Source of the DNA: Morella rubra
Taxonomy: Eukaryota; Streptophyta; Magnoliopsida; Fagales; Myricaceae
Length of the DNA stretch: 64,000 nt
Direction: 5' to 3'
Assembly: GCA_003952965.2 (NCBI GenBank)
Contig: CM025850.1
Span: 3,908,953 to 3,972,952 of the forward strand
The notes beneath the pieces were generated by a model that saw nothing but the letters and a program-made list of their open reading frames with translations, was not told the DNA's origin and ran no database searches. The translations under genes were made by a program, and so were the position numbers. Below are positions 48,706 through 59,795 of the stretch, piece after piece; the first letter of the stretch is position 1, and each line of letters begins with the position of its first letter.

Positions 48706-49739
48706 TTACATAGCGAAAAATAAAATCCATGATGCAATCAAGCATATCAGCAAGCATTTTAGCATGCGGTTGTCCTTGCTTTTCTGTTCTCGAGCTACTT
48801 CCTCCATCTTCTTCATCTTCTTGATCAAAGAAAGCAAGACTTCTTTCCCGCGAGGACACGTCGGGGGTCAAACCACTAGAAGTATCGCATGAAGAATTCC
48901 TCTGCCAAACATTTAGAACATATTTAATGCTAGTAAGTAAATACGAAACACAAGACTATTCCAAATTAGTTTTCCACTCAACACATGCCAATAGACAAGG
49001 ACTAGCAGTATAAGAGCTTATCTGCACCAAGTATCATTACAGTTAACATTATTGTGACAGAACCTATTTGTACCAAGTACAAAAGCCTATTGCTTCAACC
49101 ATTATATTATTATACAGATAGCCCTTAAAGTAGGACATCAACAGTGATCAAATGACTTAAAAAAAGAGAAGGGTTTCAAAGGAATACGAAATAAGTAATA
49201 CAACGCAAGCAAATGAAATATTTTGGAAACAAAGAAATAATTAAGTTCTAACGTATCAACGTACAACAACCAGAAGGATACAAGCACTACCCTTAAATTA
49301 ATTTAAAAAAACAGAGTTGCACTTTCTATTGAAATATTCGCATTTCTTTAAAAATAGAGAAACAGAGCCTTCAGTAGGAGCAACTTCAACAGAGCCTTCA
49401 CCTAGTTACCGAAATGCAATTTCAAAAAATAAAATTTGCTAGTCTCAAATAAACAACTCCAAACAATTTGCAGGTCTCAATTAAACAACTCCGAACAATT
49501 CAAGACTACCGAAATACAACTTTGAAAATCAAATTTGCAGGTGTTACCGCTCCAGAAGTGTACATCGAGCAACCCCAAAAACGACGAGCAGGATTCCACT
49601 CAGTCATAGATGTGAATACAGATGCTCAGAAATTGCATTGACAAAGTGGTGCCTCTGAAAACTCATTGCATTTGGCAGCAAAGGACTTTCGTATTCCTCC
49701 TCCATCTTGACGGGACGACGTAAATGATCCAGAAGACAT
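48706..49739 (-). pseudogene. GRF-type zinc finger protein gene in the MULE
   Basis: Exon 1 (49739-49548, 64 codons) encodes MSSGSFTSSRQDGGG, then PLCQCNF-stop-ASVFTSMTE and WNPARRFWGCSMY. This is the first part of a GRF zinc finger: C-x-C, then N-P-x-R-R-F-x-G-C. After a 646-bp GT..AG intron, exon 2 (from 48901) supplies the last Cys and a YF-x-WFD-PP ending. Next come KKMKKMEEVAREQKSK, a charged helix likely to coil, and CLLICLIASWILFFAM, a hydrophobic tail that could anchor in a membrane. Visible lesions are two TGA/TAG codons and two single-base shifts around the second half of the finger. GRF fingers bind single-stranded nucleic acid in known proteins (APE2, TOP3A, NEIL3). A role in transposition is my inference. 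It starts about 130 bp inside the right TIR. Confidence 0.72.
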
Positions 49740-49870
49740 TGGCACCGGGACGACACGTCTGAAAATGGGATGCCGACGATTTGAAATGAAAAGGGGATTT
49801 GGGTTGCGCCGAACTCTGGCTAGGTCAAAAGTGATTTAGGGATTTTTTGCTTGCAAGTGTCGACAGGAAT

Positions 49871-50242
49871 TTTTTAGGCTTGTTTAACTATTAACGTCAC
49901 AAAGAATTCTTTTTATTTTTGTTGTTTACGTGTTAAAGTTACAAAGAATTTGCTGCGGAGAAAAACAAAGTTACAGCATTTGTTGAGTTGGGCTTCTAAA
50001 TTAGGAGAAAATCATGTGGCGCTGATTAAGATTAGTGGGACACGTGTCCTCTTATTATTGGCTACTAACATGTAAAAAATTGACACGTCAGCATCTTCCG
50101 TTAGTTGTTTAACGACTAATAGGACGGAGGGACCTATTTTTAACAACAAAGGTGATCACAGAAACTAAAATGTCAAAAATGATACCTCAAGGACTATTCT
50201 GTCACAACTCAATACCTCAGGGACCTCTAGTGTAATTAAGCC
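49871..50242 (-). repeat. Right terminal inverted repeat of the MULE
   Basis: 372 bp; reverse complement of 43315-43687. Differences include CACTAG for CACCAG near the tip and ACATGTTAG for ACACGTCAG in the middle. It lies directly upstream of the GRF-finger gene and probably acts as its promoter. Confidence 0.92.
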
Positions 50243-50809
50243 TTTTAATAAATAAAAAAAAAAGGCAAACACCACTTGAAGTACTAAGGAGCTTGATACA
50301 ACAGGAAGTAAAAACTCAGAATTTTCTGTATTGTATCTATTTAATACACTCCAGCGCACAAGGAAGAGAAATGATTCGACTGTTTACCCAAAGCTTAGAT
50401 ACGAAGCCAGCGATGAAACGGTCGACTTTGAATCCCCTCCACGTAACCACTAGCGTGTGAGGAAGGCTTTGATGGTGAGTAACTCACGCCATTGCCTGTG
50501 TCCCAACTCTGATTACAGCCCAAGAGCACGTGTCAGCATGTGCGAACCCAAAAGTTGTATTGAATGAGAGCTGAAATTGTGATGAATAGCACGAAATTGA
50601 TGTCTCAGAATCCATCCATCTTAAACTGAATATTAGTACATCTCAACTATCTCGAATCCCTGTGGGGGAATATTAAAAAAAAAAAAAAAACCTTAAAAAA
50701 ATATGAAATAACATGCTCTTTTAATGGGCATTTGTGGATCTAAATACACCCTCAAAGATCAAGAAATTTACAATACTACCCCTACTTGCAACTAAGCTGT
50801 CTTCCTGGC
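50243..50809. other. Downstream region of histone H1; no gene seen
   Basis: About 570 bp between the MULE and the H1 stop codon. Its right part should hold the H1 3' untranslated region and poly(A) signals. No coding frame is supported. Confidence 0.5.
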
Positions 50810-51768
50810 TCATTTCCTCGTCCTCCTGGCAGTAACTTTCTTCGCCGGCGACTTAACCATCTTGAGCTTTACGGTCTTAACTGGAGCTTTCTTGGCCGCC
50901 GCTGCCTTCTTCGGCGTCGGCTTTGGAGCTGGGGCTTTTTTGCCAGGAGAGGTCCTCGTAGATGTTCTCGCGGCCTTTGCCGGCTTCTCTTTCGGCTTCG
51001 GCTTAGCGGCCGGTTTCGGCTTAGCCTGAGCGGCCTTCGTTTTCGCCGCTGGTTTCGGCTTAGCCGGTGCAGCCTTTGGCTTTGGAGCAGCTGCCTTTGG
51101 CTTAGCAGCCGCCTTCGGCTTCGGTTTGGCCTTAGGCTTCGGCTTCGCAGACGCCTTCGGCTTTGCCGGAGCCTTAGCTCCGGCGGCCTTTGATGTTGTT
51201 TTCACTTCTTTAGCCTTCGAAGCAGAAGGCTTAGCTTTCGGTTTCGGCTTCGCAGCCGGTGCCGGCGCCGGCTTCTTCTTCTCCGCTGACGATGGAATTG
51301 GCTTCGCAGATGGAAGCTTGAACGAGCCCTTCACCTTCGAGAGCTTGTCAGAAGCCACAAGCTTCTTCAAATGGAACAACAAGAGCTTCTTGAAGTTCGG
51401 TGGGAGCTGCTTGTGCTTCTCCTCGATGAACTTCGCTATCGCGTACTGACTCGAACCGGACTTCTCCTTGAGCGTGATAATCGCATCCTTAATCATCTGC
51501 AAAAGCAATAAAAATCACATGATGAGATCCAATTCTATAATTGAAATCAAATCACTGAATTACTTCAAAATCTAGAACTGACATATACCTCTTCATAGGG
51601 AGGGTGTGACGGAGGTTTTCTAGGAGCAGCAGGTTTTTTAGCTTTAGGCTCTTTTGCTTTCTTCGGCTTGCTGGCCTTGGTGGTGGCCGGTTGTTCCTCG
51701 GCCGGTTCGTTGGATTCTGGTTCCGGAGCAGCCTCAACAGGAACAGTAGGTTGCTCTTCAGTCGCCAT
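50810..51768 (-). CDS. H1: Linker histone H1, two exons, intact
   Basis: Exon 1 is 51768-51589 (60 codons) and exon 2 is 51496-50810 (228 codons plus TGA), joined across a 92-bp GT..AG intron, for 288 residues. The N-terminal tail is acidic and Pro-rich (MATEEQPTVPVEAAPEPES), then Lys-rich. The winged-helix H15 domain spans about residues 53-125, from SHPPYEE|MIKDAIITLKEK through GSSQYAIAKFIEEKH and LLLFHLKKLVASDKL to KVKGSFKL. The C-terminal 160 residues are almost entirely Lys/Ala/Pro, with many KPKP and KAKP steps, the DNA-neutralising tail. Length and intron position within the globular domain fit typical plant H1. It binds nucleosome entry/exit DNA in the nucleus. Long open frames on the plus strand here are compositional shadows of the Lys/Ala-rich tail. 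Confidence 0.96.
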
Positions 51769-51928
51769 TGGAGGACTAAACAACGTGAGGGGACACAAAA
51801 AAAGGAAATCTAGGGTTAGAATTAAGGGTTTGGGGGAGAAGATAAAGCTGGGATAATCGAACAAGAATTAGATCTATCGGCGTTTACTGGTAATTTCGTT
51901 GTGTGAGAGGATGACGGAAATGGAAGGG

Positions 51929-51980
51929 ATTAAATAGTCGTCCGCGTGGCTGTAATATCCAGGAGCTGAGCGCTGATTGG
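51929..51980 (-). promoter_or_regulatory. Histone H1 core promoter elements
   Basis: On the minus strand a CCAAT box lies at 51980-51976 and a TATA-like CTATTTAAT at 51937-51929. They stand about 210 and 165 bp upstream of the ATG at 51768. Between them and the ATG, minus-strand TCTAACCCT resembles a telo-box. The arrangement fits a replication- or growth-linked plant promoter. Spacing is by inspection only. Confidence 0.5.
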
Positions 51981-54227
51981 TGGAGACGCCCAGTGCGCGG
52001 ATCGCCCTGTACGGGGAAGTTTGAATGTGAGCCTTTCGATAAGGCGTTATCGACGGTTGACAACGTCAGATTGGGGCGGGGATGATTGTGGGTTGGGGAT
52101 GGATGAGTATTTTGGTATGTTTAGGTGTGCTTTTAAGCTGGATTGATCTCGGCATAACTTGGGCTTCACTTGATCGATTTTGATGAGATTTTTTCCATCT
52201 TGTAGGGAATTATATAAGCTTTCTAATGAATATTTGTGCGTGTAATGGGGACTTTTCATTTGCAAGAAATTTGGCTCTAAAGCCATAATGGTCAAGATTA
52301 GGTTTTCTTGTGATGTTATTGTGGTTTAGGGTGATTCTAGGAAAATGCTTGTAACAAAATTCAAAGTTTAGTATCTCATTTGAAGCTACCTTAGTAAAGG
52401 AACATATCGGTCAAAGAATCGCAAGGATCCGATAAGAATCGGATATAAAACAATCAATTAGAATGTCACTAAAGTTGAACAAGTTTGACAAACCTATGAG
52501 TAGGGACTTGATCTTTGTGAAATATGTCATTGCCTCCCTGTTGAAATAGCTCAGCTATTTATCTTATAATCTATACACTACTAATGAAATTCTAAATGCA
52601 TAAAAGGTATAAGTTCAATGATCGCGGTAGGAATTTTCCAAATGCATGTAATAGAAAATGCTTAATATTCAACCGCAAGGAACCCTTCCAAACTCTCACT
52701 TGGTATGCATATCTGGTACCTTTGTATGGGCACAAAATTCAGCATCATACTTAGTGTGTTTCTTCTGAATGCAAACTTCTCTCATCAAAATGCCAAAAGA
52801 GTGTACAAAGTTCACAATAGTAAACAGGAACAGTTCCTATATTACAATTCATGGGGCTAAGCAAATGAGATAAACTAGATCTCTGGATATGCAAATTACA
52901 GCTTTTCTCTCTAGCTTCTATGCCCTCAAAGACATTTACACATCTTCTTTTAAAGCACTGAGCGCAATGGCATGCACAAACAGGATTAGGATTCTCTTTA
53001 ATTTGTTACTTGAATTAAATGATCAAGTTTGGCAAGAAATATTCATAGCATATGGATCCTACAACATTCAATATTACTTGTATGAATTATCGAGCAGTGT
53101 GACCTCACTTTGCAACCCATATATTGTGTTTATCTCTCTCCAAATTATACTATCTAATTCAAGTAGCAAATTGGAGAAAATCTCTATCTACACAAACATG
53201 TGCTAACAACACAAGTAATCTTCATCTATAGTGAATTAGGTTTTACCAACTTTTGTATCATTTGGGTATGGATTAAGATGTAGTGGTTCATTTCACTATG
53301 AGCCATACGTACCGTTTTGGTGACTCAAGTTCCACCGGGGCATGTTTTCCTAGTTCTCCTATAGCTATATCATGTATATGTATGACCCAATCAATGGGAT
53401 TAGCGTGTACAAATAAATTTTTTCTATTTTTTCCGTGGGCGGTTAAGCTTTGGTGATAAAGGCAACACAATTGATTTGTTTTAAGGTTGTTACATACCAA
53501 TTCATCATGTCCATGTATGTTGTAGGAAAGCAAACCCACAAGTCTATAAGTCCAACAAAAGTTCCTCCCATATGTTCTTCTTCATATGCCATTGGAGGTC
53601 TAATGTCAAAATTTAAGGAGGATTTTCCACATAGAAATGATTTTGGTGTCCCGTTGGGTGTGAAAACTGACATCATATGTATCCCTAGGAAAGGCTAGGA
53701 TCAAAGGGATGAATCTCCACTGCTTAAAGAATTGAGATTTGCAATTATATAAATAAATTTTCTGTTTGATTTTGGTATGAGATGCTCTAGGATACTATCT
53801 GCAGTCGAACTAAAAGAGAATATGATATATGCTTCTTATAAGATTTAATTTTTGCTCATGCAATTTTGATTATGTGAATCTTAACTGTTTATTGTATCTA
53901 TTATTGTATTCAATCATCTGTATTTTTATAAATAAAATATATATTTTGGACTTTTTGAAAAGATCTAAAGTTTAGATGACGACATGTTATGAATCATGAT
54001 GGCATGCACTTCACCTTCTCGATCAATTGCTTCATCTCCACCAAGGATAGCGTGGGACTCTGCTATATCATGTAATTGAGCTTTCCACTCCTTAGTCCTT
54101 TCCATGCTCTCCTCTCACACTATGTACTTGGAATTCATTTTCCTTGGGATAATCAAAGATTTTGCAAACGTAGACATGACTAAGATCATGGCTTTAAAAT
54201 CTATTGCATAAATAACTTATAATTAAG

Positions 54228-54430
54228 GGATAAATATAAAGTTTGTCTCTATCGTTTGCGCCAAAATCAAATCAGTCTCTAAACTTTAAAACCCATCAAA
54301 TTAGTCTCTAAAATTTAAAATCATTCACATTTAAAAAGTTGCGAAATGACTAAAGTCTCAATAGGTTTTAAAGTTCAGAGACTTATTTGATTTTTACGCA
54401 AACTATATGGATTAACTTTATATTTAGATC
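54228..54430. mobile_element. Fold-back miniature element
   Basis: Inverted ends share AAATATAAAGTT, then GTTTGCG-x2-AAAATCAAAT(C/A)AGTCTCT and AACTTTAAAACC. The element is about 200 bp with a short unpaired centre. It resembles the many plant miniature elements with TIRs occupying most of their length. Confidence 0.7.
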
Positions 54431-54461
54431 TTTATTGCAAAGATCTAAATATATATCAGAA

Positions 54462-54576
54462 ATAAGATCATGTTGTCGCTAGTTGTATACTTCATATTTT
54501 GAGGTTTATATATAGAAACAACTTAGACATGATCATGATCTTATTGCGATATAAAGTAGCGACAACATGATCTTAT
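54462..54576. repeat. Perfect 20-bp inverted repeat, 75-bp loop
   Basis: The 20 bases at 54462-54481 (ATAAGATCATGTTGTCGCTA) recur exactly as their complement at 54557-54576. Further partial copies of GACAACATGATC lie nearby (about 54603-54615). It could be the core of another small fold-back element next to the one ending at 54430. Confidence 0.8.
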
Positions 54577-57094
54577 CGCAAAGATCACAAATACAAATAT
54601 AGACAACATGATCACTTAATAATAAACGAAGGCATGTTTCTATCATAAATTGTCCTTTGTCTTTCCAAACTTTAGGTCATTATATCAGAAATACAAGTAG
54701 GTCCAAAGTTACTTACTTTATAATTCAGATATTATCAACTTAATAAATTGTAAGAGTAAATCAAATTGCAACCCCATAAATCTAATTCCATCTTATTGCG
54801 AGCCCTACCTTCAAACTAAATCAACATATGCATTTCTCCCTTAAACTTGATGGAACCCAAATATGTGTTTTCATATGAGCCACCCACTCAATTGAATGAT
54901 CAAAATACTCTTAAAAGTTTCACTTGAAAAGACTTATATACCTTGACTTGTGTCAAGGTATTCATTGATTTTGTTGAGAATGTATGGGTCGCAATCAAAC
55001 TTCCAACGCGCAATTTAATTTTGACTCCTAAATTAGGGGCTCACTATGATACTTCTCCAAAAATAAACATTACACTTCACAATTTGCTTAGATGACTAAA
55101 ACCCGGAATACTAAGCCCTAATATTATGGAGTACGATTCAATCCTAACAATAAGGTTCTAACATATTAATAAGCGGTCGTCATTAATGAATGAAATCAAC
55201 GACTCATATCGAGTTAAAAAAAAAAACAGAAACAGAAAGTGTTAAACCACTTTAAAGTCAAGTGCACTAGCAAGCTCAATTTGGAGCATTAGTTTCATTC
55301 ATTCATGTGTTTGTTGAATGAGGACCGGTTATTATGACACATTAGAAAAGGAATGAGAAGGAGTCTCAATATAAAATATCATCTTATTCTAAAAAATTGA
55401 TATTTTTTTTTAGCAGCCATGAAATGTGAGAAGTAATAATGAAAACAAATGATTTCAAGTCAATGGTAAAAATCCAGCCTGACGAATTGGGAATTATTTA
55501 TGCTTCTTACCTATTTTATAGTGTGTTTGGCCCTTATCTCTTCCCTCACCTCCCGCCCTCGATACATCCATCCATCCGAACCCCCTTTGGTGCCTGCATG
55601 ACCCATCCACCTAGCTCCCATGGTGCACCAAATCACCACCACATGTGCAAACCAACCGACAAGTGTTTCTTCGAATTTAGTCCTAATTTCCCAATTGTTA
55701 TGCATTATTTGATTGCAGTTTGTCAATGAAAAACAAAGATCGTGTCACAATTGTAAAGTTTTTTTTTCTTTTTGGTAGTTATTGATGGTGACTTTCAACC
55801 GTCCTAGGATAATCTTGATCACGTTTTGGTCAGTTCTCGATCTGGATATATATTGTTTGTACACCAACCAACCGTACAAAAAAATTGTCCAACATTCTGA
55901 CTATGGTCTTAATCAACTCGTAATAAGTAATTTTTTTCATACATCTATTGTTTACTTTATATCAAAACAATCACCTTAGTAGCTTAGGAAAAATAAAATA
56001 AAATAATCACCTTAGTTAAGGTGCTTAATGTTATTTACCTTATATCAAAATAAGCATCTTAGTAAATTTACTTAATTTTCATTTAGAGAGTTCTATTCAA
56101 AAGTGATCCCAAAAAGAGAATGATAATTTCAGAAATAAATACTATCGATCAAATTAGTGATCAAATGTGAAAAAAGAAAGACACAAGATTTGTCAAATGC
56201 TATAGGGCTCACATGACTACTGGATAATTAATATAAATATCATTAAATGTTGTAGGGACCATATGTTATGTTTATATTTTTTTCAAATTGGACTATTATA
56301 TTCATACAATAAATTAAAGATAATTTGAATACTGCTTTATGTCCTATCAAAAGATATTCGATCCATTCTTCCCTCTCTCGATATGGAACTAAGATTCTAG
56401 TTTTCCTTTTCTCCATGTGTGGAGAAAGTTACCTTCGTCATTGGTGCAAATATTTGCGAGCGTAGAGGTCTTCTGTTCACATCATATATATTTTTTTTCC
56501 TGAATCATGTCAATTGGCTTTCATTCTTGAATGAATCATAGTACAAGAAATACAACAAAAACAAGAACTATGAATCCAAACAAAGTACCCTAACAGAGGG
56601 ATCATTAAAAATACCTAAATGATGTAAGGGGAGTTGTGGTGGGTCACGATAGACGGGCAACTACTGAGAACAAGCATGCATTAGCGTAGAAAGAGGACTT
56701 TCTTGAAAAATGCCAACAAGGTGGCGGAGGAGGAGGACGACGAGAGATTTGTCGGCAACAACGGTAGAGGTAATGACGGAGCTATGGGGGCCCAATTTTT
56801 TTATTTATATTTTGGCCTTTAGCAAAAAAAATATTTTTGAATGATTTTCTAATGCTTTTTATAGTTTAACACCTCAAAATTTATTTTTGTGCAACCGACC
56901 CCTCCTAGAAATTAAATCCTATTTTCTTTTGGGTAGAGGAGATCGAATGAGTGACAGATGCTATGAGGCTTGCCGCACGTTAAGCGACAAACTTTTGGCG
57001 AGGAGACGGTGTATACAGTCGTCTTACAGATCTGTCACATTATTGTTGACGGGGAGGATCTAGGTGGTAAAAGAGTCTTGAGTTTTTTTTTTTA

Positions 57095-57458
57095 GGGAAA
57101 ATATCATTTTTCACCAAACTACCGAGTAGTGACACATTGCACCCCAAACTACCATCTTTAAGACATTGCACCCTCAAACTACCAATTTTATATTTTCACC
57201 CTAACTACCCACTTTGACACATTACACCCTCCAACTACTAATATTAAACACCTTTTACCCTCCATTTGACAATAATACCCTTGAAAAAATTAAAGAATTG
57301 AACAACAATATCTAAGGGCATTATCGTCATTTTAGTTTGAAAATTTGATAAAGGGTGCAAAGTGTTAAAATTGGTAGTTAAAGGGTGCAATGTGTCAAAA
57401 TTGATAGTTTAAAAGTGTAAAAAATATGGTAATTCGTGGTGAAAAGTGTATTTTCCCC
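57095..57458. mobile_element. Fold-back miniature element with flanking repeats
   Basis: The left end GGGAAAATATCATTTTTCAC pairs with the right end, GGGAAAATACACTTTTCACC on the opposite strand. Internally ACACATTGCACCC and CTACCAATTTT recur in both orientations. Nearly the whole 364 bp can fold back. Just outside lie AAAAGAGTCTTGAGTTTTT (57069-57087) and AAAAGAGTCCTAAGTTTTT (57472-57490), a direct repeat that looks like duplicated target sequence but is longer than usual. Confidence 0.75.
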
Positions 57459-57788
57459 TTTTTTTTAACATAAAAGAGTCCTAAGTTTTTATTAGAGGGA
57501 TTCAGCTAGGCCTTGGAGGTATTCACGTTGTGGTCATTCAAACGGTGTAATAAACATCCAATAATACTTAATAAAATAGTTGTCCCTCGTGGGTCTATAT
57601 ATAGCTTTTCGACTCCCTTGCTTGTTGATCCGTCACCTCTTTTGAGGTTCTAACTAGTCCCTTAGAACATATTCAGCCTTTGATCCTCTTTATTCTTAAT
57701 GAAATAACTGTTTTGCTAAAAAAATTCCAACAATACTTTTCAAAAAATTCCAAATAAAGGATAATTCTTCCCGGTCGATTATTATAGG
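57459..57788. other. Spacer between two transposable elements
   Basis: About 330 bp of non-coding DNA with no recognisable feature other than the flanking repeats of its neighbours. Confidence 0.5.
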
Positions 57789-59120
57789 TAGAGTTGTAAA
57801 CGAGCTGAGCCGAGCCGAGTATTGACACATATGTTGAGCTCGAGCTCGGCTCGTTTAACACTTAAATAAAATTCCTGTTCGAATTCGGCTCGAAAACATT
57901 TTAAAGAAGCTCGAGCTCGAGCTCGTTTAGTATTTTTAAAATTAAGGACAATATTTTCAAAATTTGAAATTACCATACTTTTGGCACTCAAAATTTTGGC
58001 CTTAATTTAAAAAAATTACAAAATAATCTATCTCTACATTACCATGTAATTATGTATATAAAGTTAAATTTATTATCTAATGTATAATTAACATAGGCTA
58101 AGAGTAGAAACATCTATTCCTAAAGATGGATATTGCTTTTAGCTTATGAATTATGATAATATTAGTTGCATTTTGACTCGTTGCCTTACTTATGCTTATC
58201 CGTATTTAAATTATTAATAAAAGAACTCCTCTAATTCAACCTTCTATGTATATAAATCAAGTTTAGTTATTTATACTTTTGTCAAAATTTGATATATATA
58301 TTGAATATCTAAATCAATGGATCCTAATGATGGAAGTAACGAAGATGAAGATTAGCGAAATTTCTTACGAAAGAATTTTTAACTTCATATTAGCTATATA
58401 AATATACGAATGGCTATGAATTACTAAGAAAATGTTAAACTAACATGAAACACATATGTTATATAAATTGAAGTAGCTAAATTTTTAAGTAAATATAAAA
58501 TGATAAAACATGTAATTACATATATGTGGTTGTAACATATAAATTAAGAAACAGCCCTTGCAGAGTGTTTCAAGCTTAAATTAAAATGCATAACAAAATG
58601 TATGAATAGATATACATACATTAATATCAAACAAAATGACAACCTATTAGAAATATTTTGTTTTATATAAATGAAAAAATATTTAATTACATATGTTATA
58701 ACAAATATATTAAATCGAGCTTAAACTAAAATGCATAACAAATATATACTTATATATTCAAAAAATGACATATATATTTTATAAAAAATTTAATATGATA
58801 ATATCATAAAAATGTAATATAAACCATAATATATGCATATAGAAAGGGATATATATAATATATATTTTTTTTTTTTATTTACATGTATCTTTTAATACGA
58901 GCTTTTAAATGAGTTCAATTGAGTCAAGTCGAACTTATATGAGCTTTGTTCGCCAACTTATATCGAGACAAGCCGAGTTTAACCGAGTTTTACTCATTTA
59001 ATATTTGAGCTAGAAATAGTGTTCAAACTCGGCTAGTTTATTAAACAACTGAGCTCGAGTCAAGCTTATACGAGCCGAGTTCGAGTTATTCATAAACGGC
59101 TCAGTTCATTTGCAGCCCTA
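57789..59120. mobile_element. hAT non-autonomous element, 1332 bp
   Basis: Left end TAGAGTTGTAAACGAGCTGA; right end, read on the other strand, TAGGGCTGCAAATGAACTGA. Both run into subterminal arrays of GAGCCGAG, GCTCGAGCTC and CTCGGCTCG. Target duplications are ATTATAGG (57781-57788) and ATTAGAGG (59121-59128), 7 of 8 matching. The interior is AT-rich and without a transposase frame. Its right end is 190 bp from the RPS15 start codon and about 120 bp from its TATA box. Confidence 0.88.
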
Positions 59121-59239
59121 ATTAGAGGGGAAAAAAAATAATAAATAACCCGGTTCCAGATTCGGAGCTCCGACTCACCAGACGGACGACCCGGGCTAGC
59201 TCGAACTAAAACCCGTATCTACTACGACATTGATTACAG

Positions 59240-59269
59240 TATAAAAGTGATTCGATCCCCAAAACCCTA
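59240..59269 (+). promoter_or_regulatory. RPS15 core promoter: TATA box and telo-box
   Basis: TATAAAA at 59240-59246, then AAACCCTA at 59262-59269. The AAACCCTA telo-box near the transcription start is a known feature of plant ribosomal-protein promoters and supports the gene call. The ATG follows 42 bp after the telo-box. Confidence 0.75.
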
Positions 59270-59310
59270 GCGCTACCCAGCAGATCACTCACCGCAGCTA
59301 ATTTTCAACC

Positions 59311-59795
59311 ATGGTGAGCGTCCTCATCTCTCAGTTTTGCCTCTCTTTTCTTCACTTGCCCTGAGAACCATGTAGACCATCCACCTCATGCAATTTTAAT
59401 AGCTAACACTTAGCTGTTGCCAATTGTGCTTTTGTTAGGCAGATGTGGAAGCAGATGTTACGGCGCCAGGGCAGCCTAAGAAGAGGACGTTCAAGAAGTT
59501 TAGCTTTAGAGGCGTCGATCTGGAGACGCTTCTCGACATGTCCACTGACGAGCTTGTCAAGCTCTTCCCCGCCCGCGCTCGGCGGAGGTAATCCAACGCG
59601 AAGAGCCGCAGAGATTAATTTCTATTCCTATGTTAAATATGAAGCCAATATATATGCTTGCAAATACATATATATCTGCTCGTGTCTATGAATATGTGTT
59701 TTCCATACTTATGTCACATGTCTTCATTTGGCGTTAGGTTTCAACGGGGTTTGAAGAGGAAGCCGATGGCATTGATCAAGAAGCTGCGCAAAGCG
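59311..59795 (+). CDS. RPS15: 40S ribosomal protein S15 (uS19), first three exons
   Basis: A component of the small cytosolic ribosomal subunit near the decoding centre. Exon 1 is the bare ATG (59311-59313), exon 2 is 59439-59587 and exon 3 is 59738-59795, with GT..AG borders. Together they encode 70 residues starting [10 protein letters not shown], then [38 protein letters not shown] and [17 protein letters not shown]. Plant RPS15 is about 152 residues. The remaining block (from about K71, including the highly conserved uS19 core) should be one further exon. I find no trace of it down to 64000, more than 4.2 kb away. The gene may have an unusually long last intron, or it may be truncated. 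Promoter elements and clean splice sites suggest it was functional recently. Confidence 0.9.

Larger units (their letters stand above)
43315..50242 (+). mobile_element. Mutator-like element (MULE), 6.9 kb, two genes
   Basis: A complete DNA transposon bounded by long terminal inverted repeats of about 372 bp. It holds a MuDR-type transposase gene (plus, 44577-47895) and a convergent GRF zinc-finger gene (minus, 48706-49739). Both genes start close to a TIR, as in maize MuDR, where mudrA and mudrB are transcribed inward from the two TIRs. Flanking 9-mers (CTATTTCTA and TTTTAATAA) do not match, so a target duplication is not visible. Both genes carry a few lesions, so this copy looks inactive but young. 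Confidence 0.9.
51990..57094. other. 5-kb intergenic region between H1 and the hAT element
   Basis: No gene is supported. A fold-back element (54228-54430) and a separate perfect inverted repeat (54462-54576) are listed on their own. Short frames at 53288-53698 (both strands) and 55439-55729 resemble nothing known. Overlapping frames on opposite strands and the lack of splice logic argue against genes. Confidence 0.5.

Noticed and set aside
50786-51449. Long plus-strand open frames rich in Arg/Leu/Ser or Ala/Phe/Gly opposite histone H1
   Set aside because: They are antisense shadows of the Lys/Ala/Pro-rich H1 tail; the minus-strand gene explains them fully.
53288-53698. Overlapping open frames on both strands
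   Set aside because: They overlap in antisense, resemble no family, and have no promoter or splice context.
55439-55729. 96-codon plus-strand frame with a Pro/His-rich middle
   Set aside because: Composition looks random, an antisense frame is equally long, and there is no recognisable motif.
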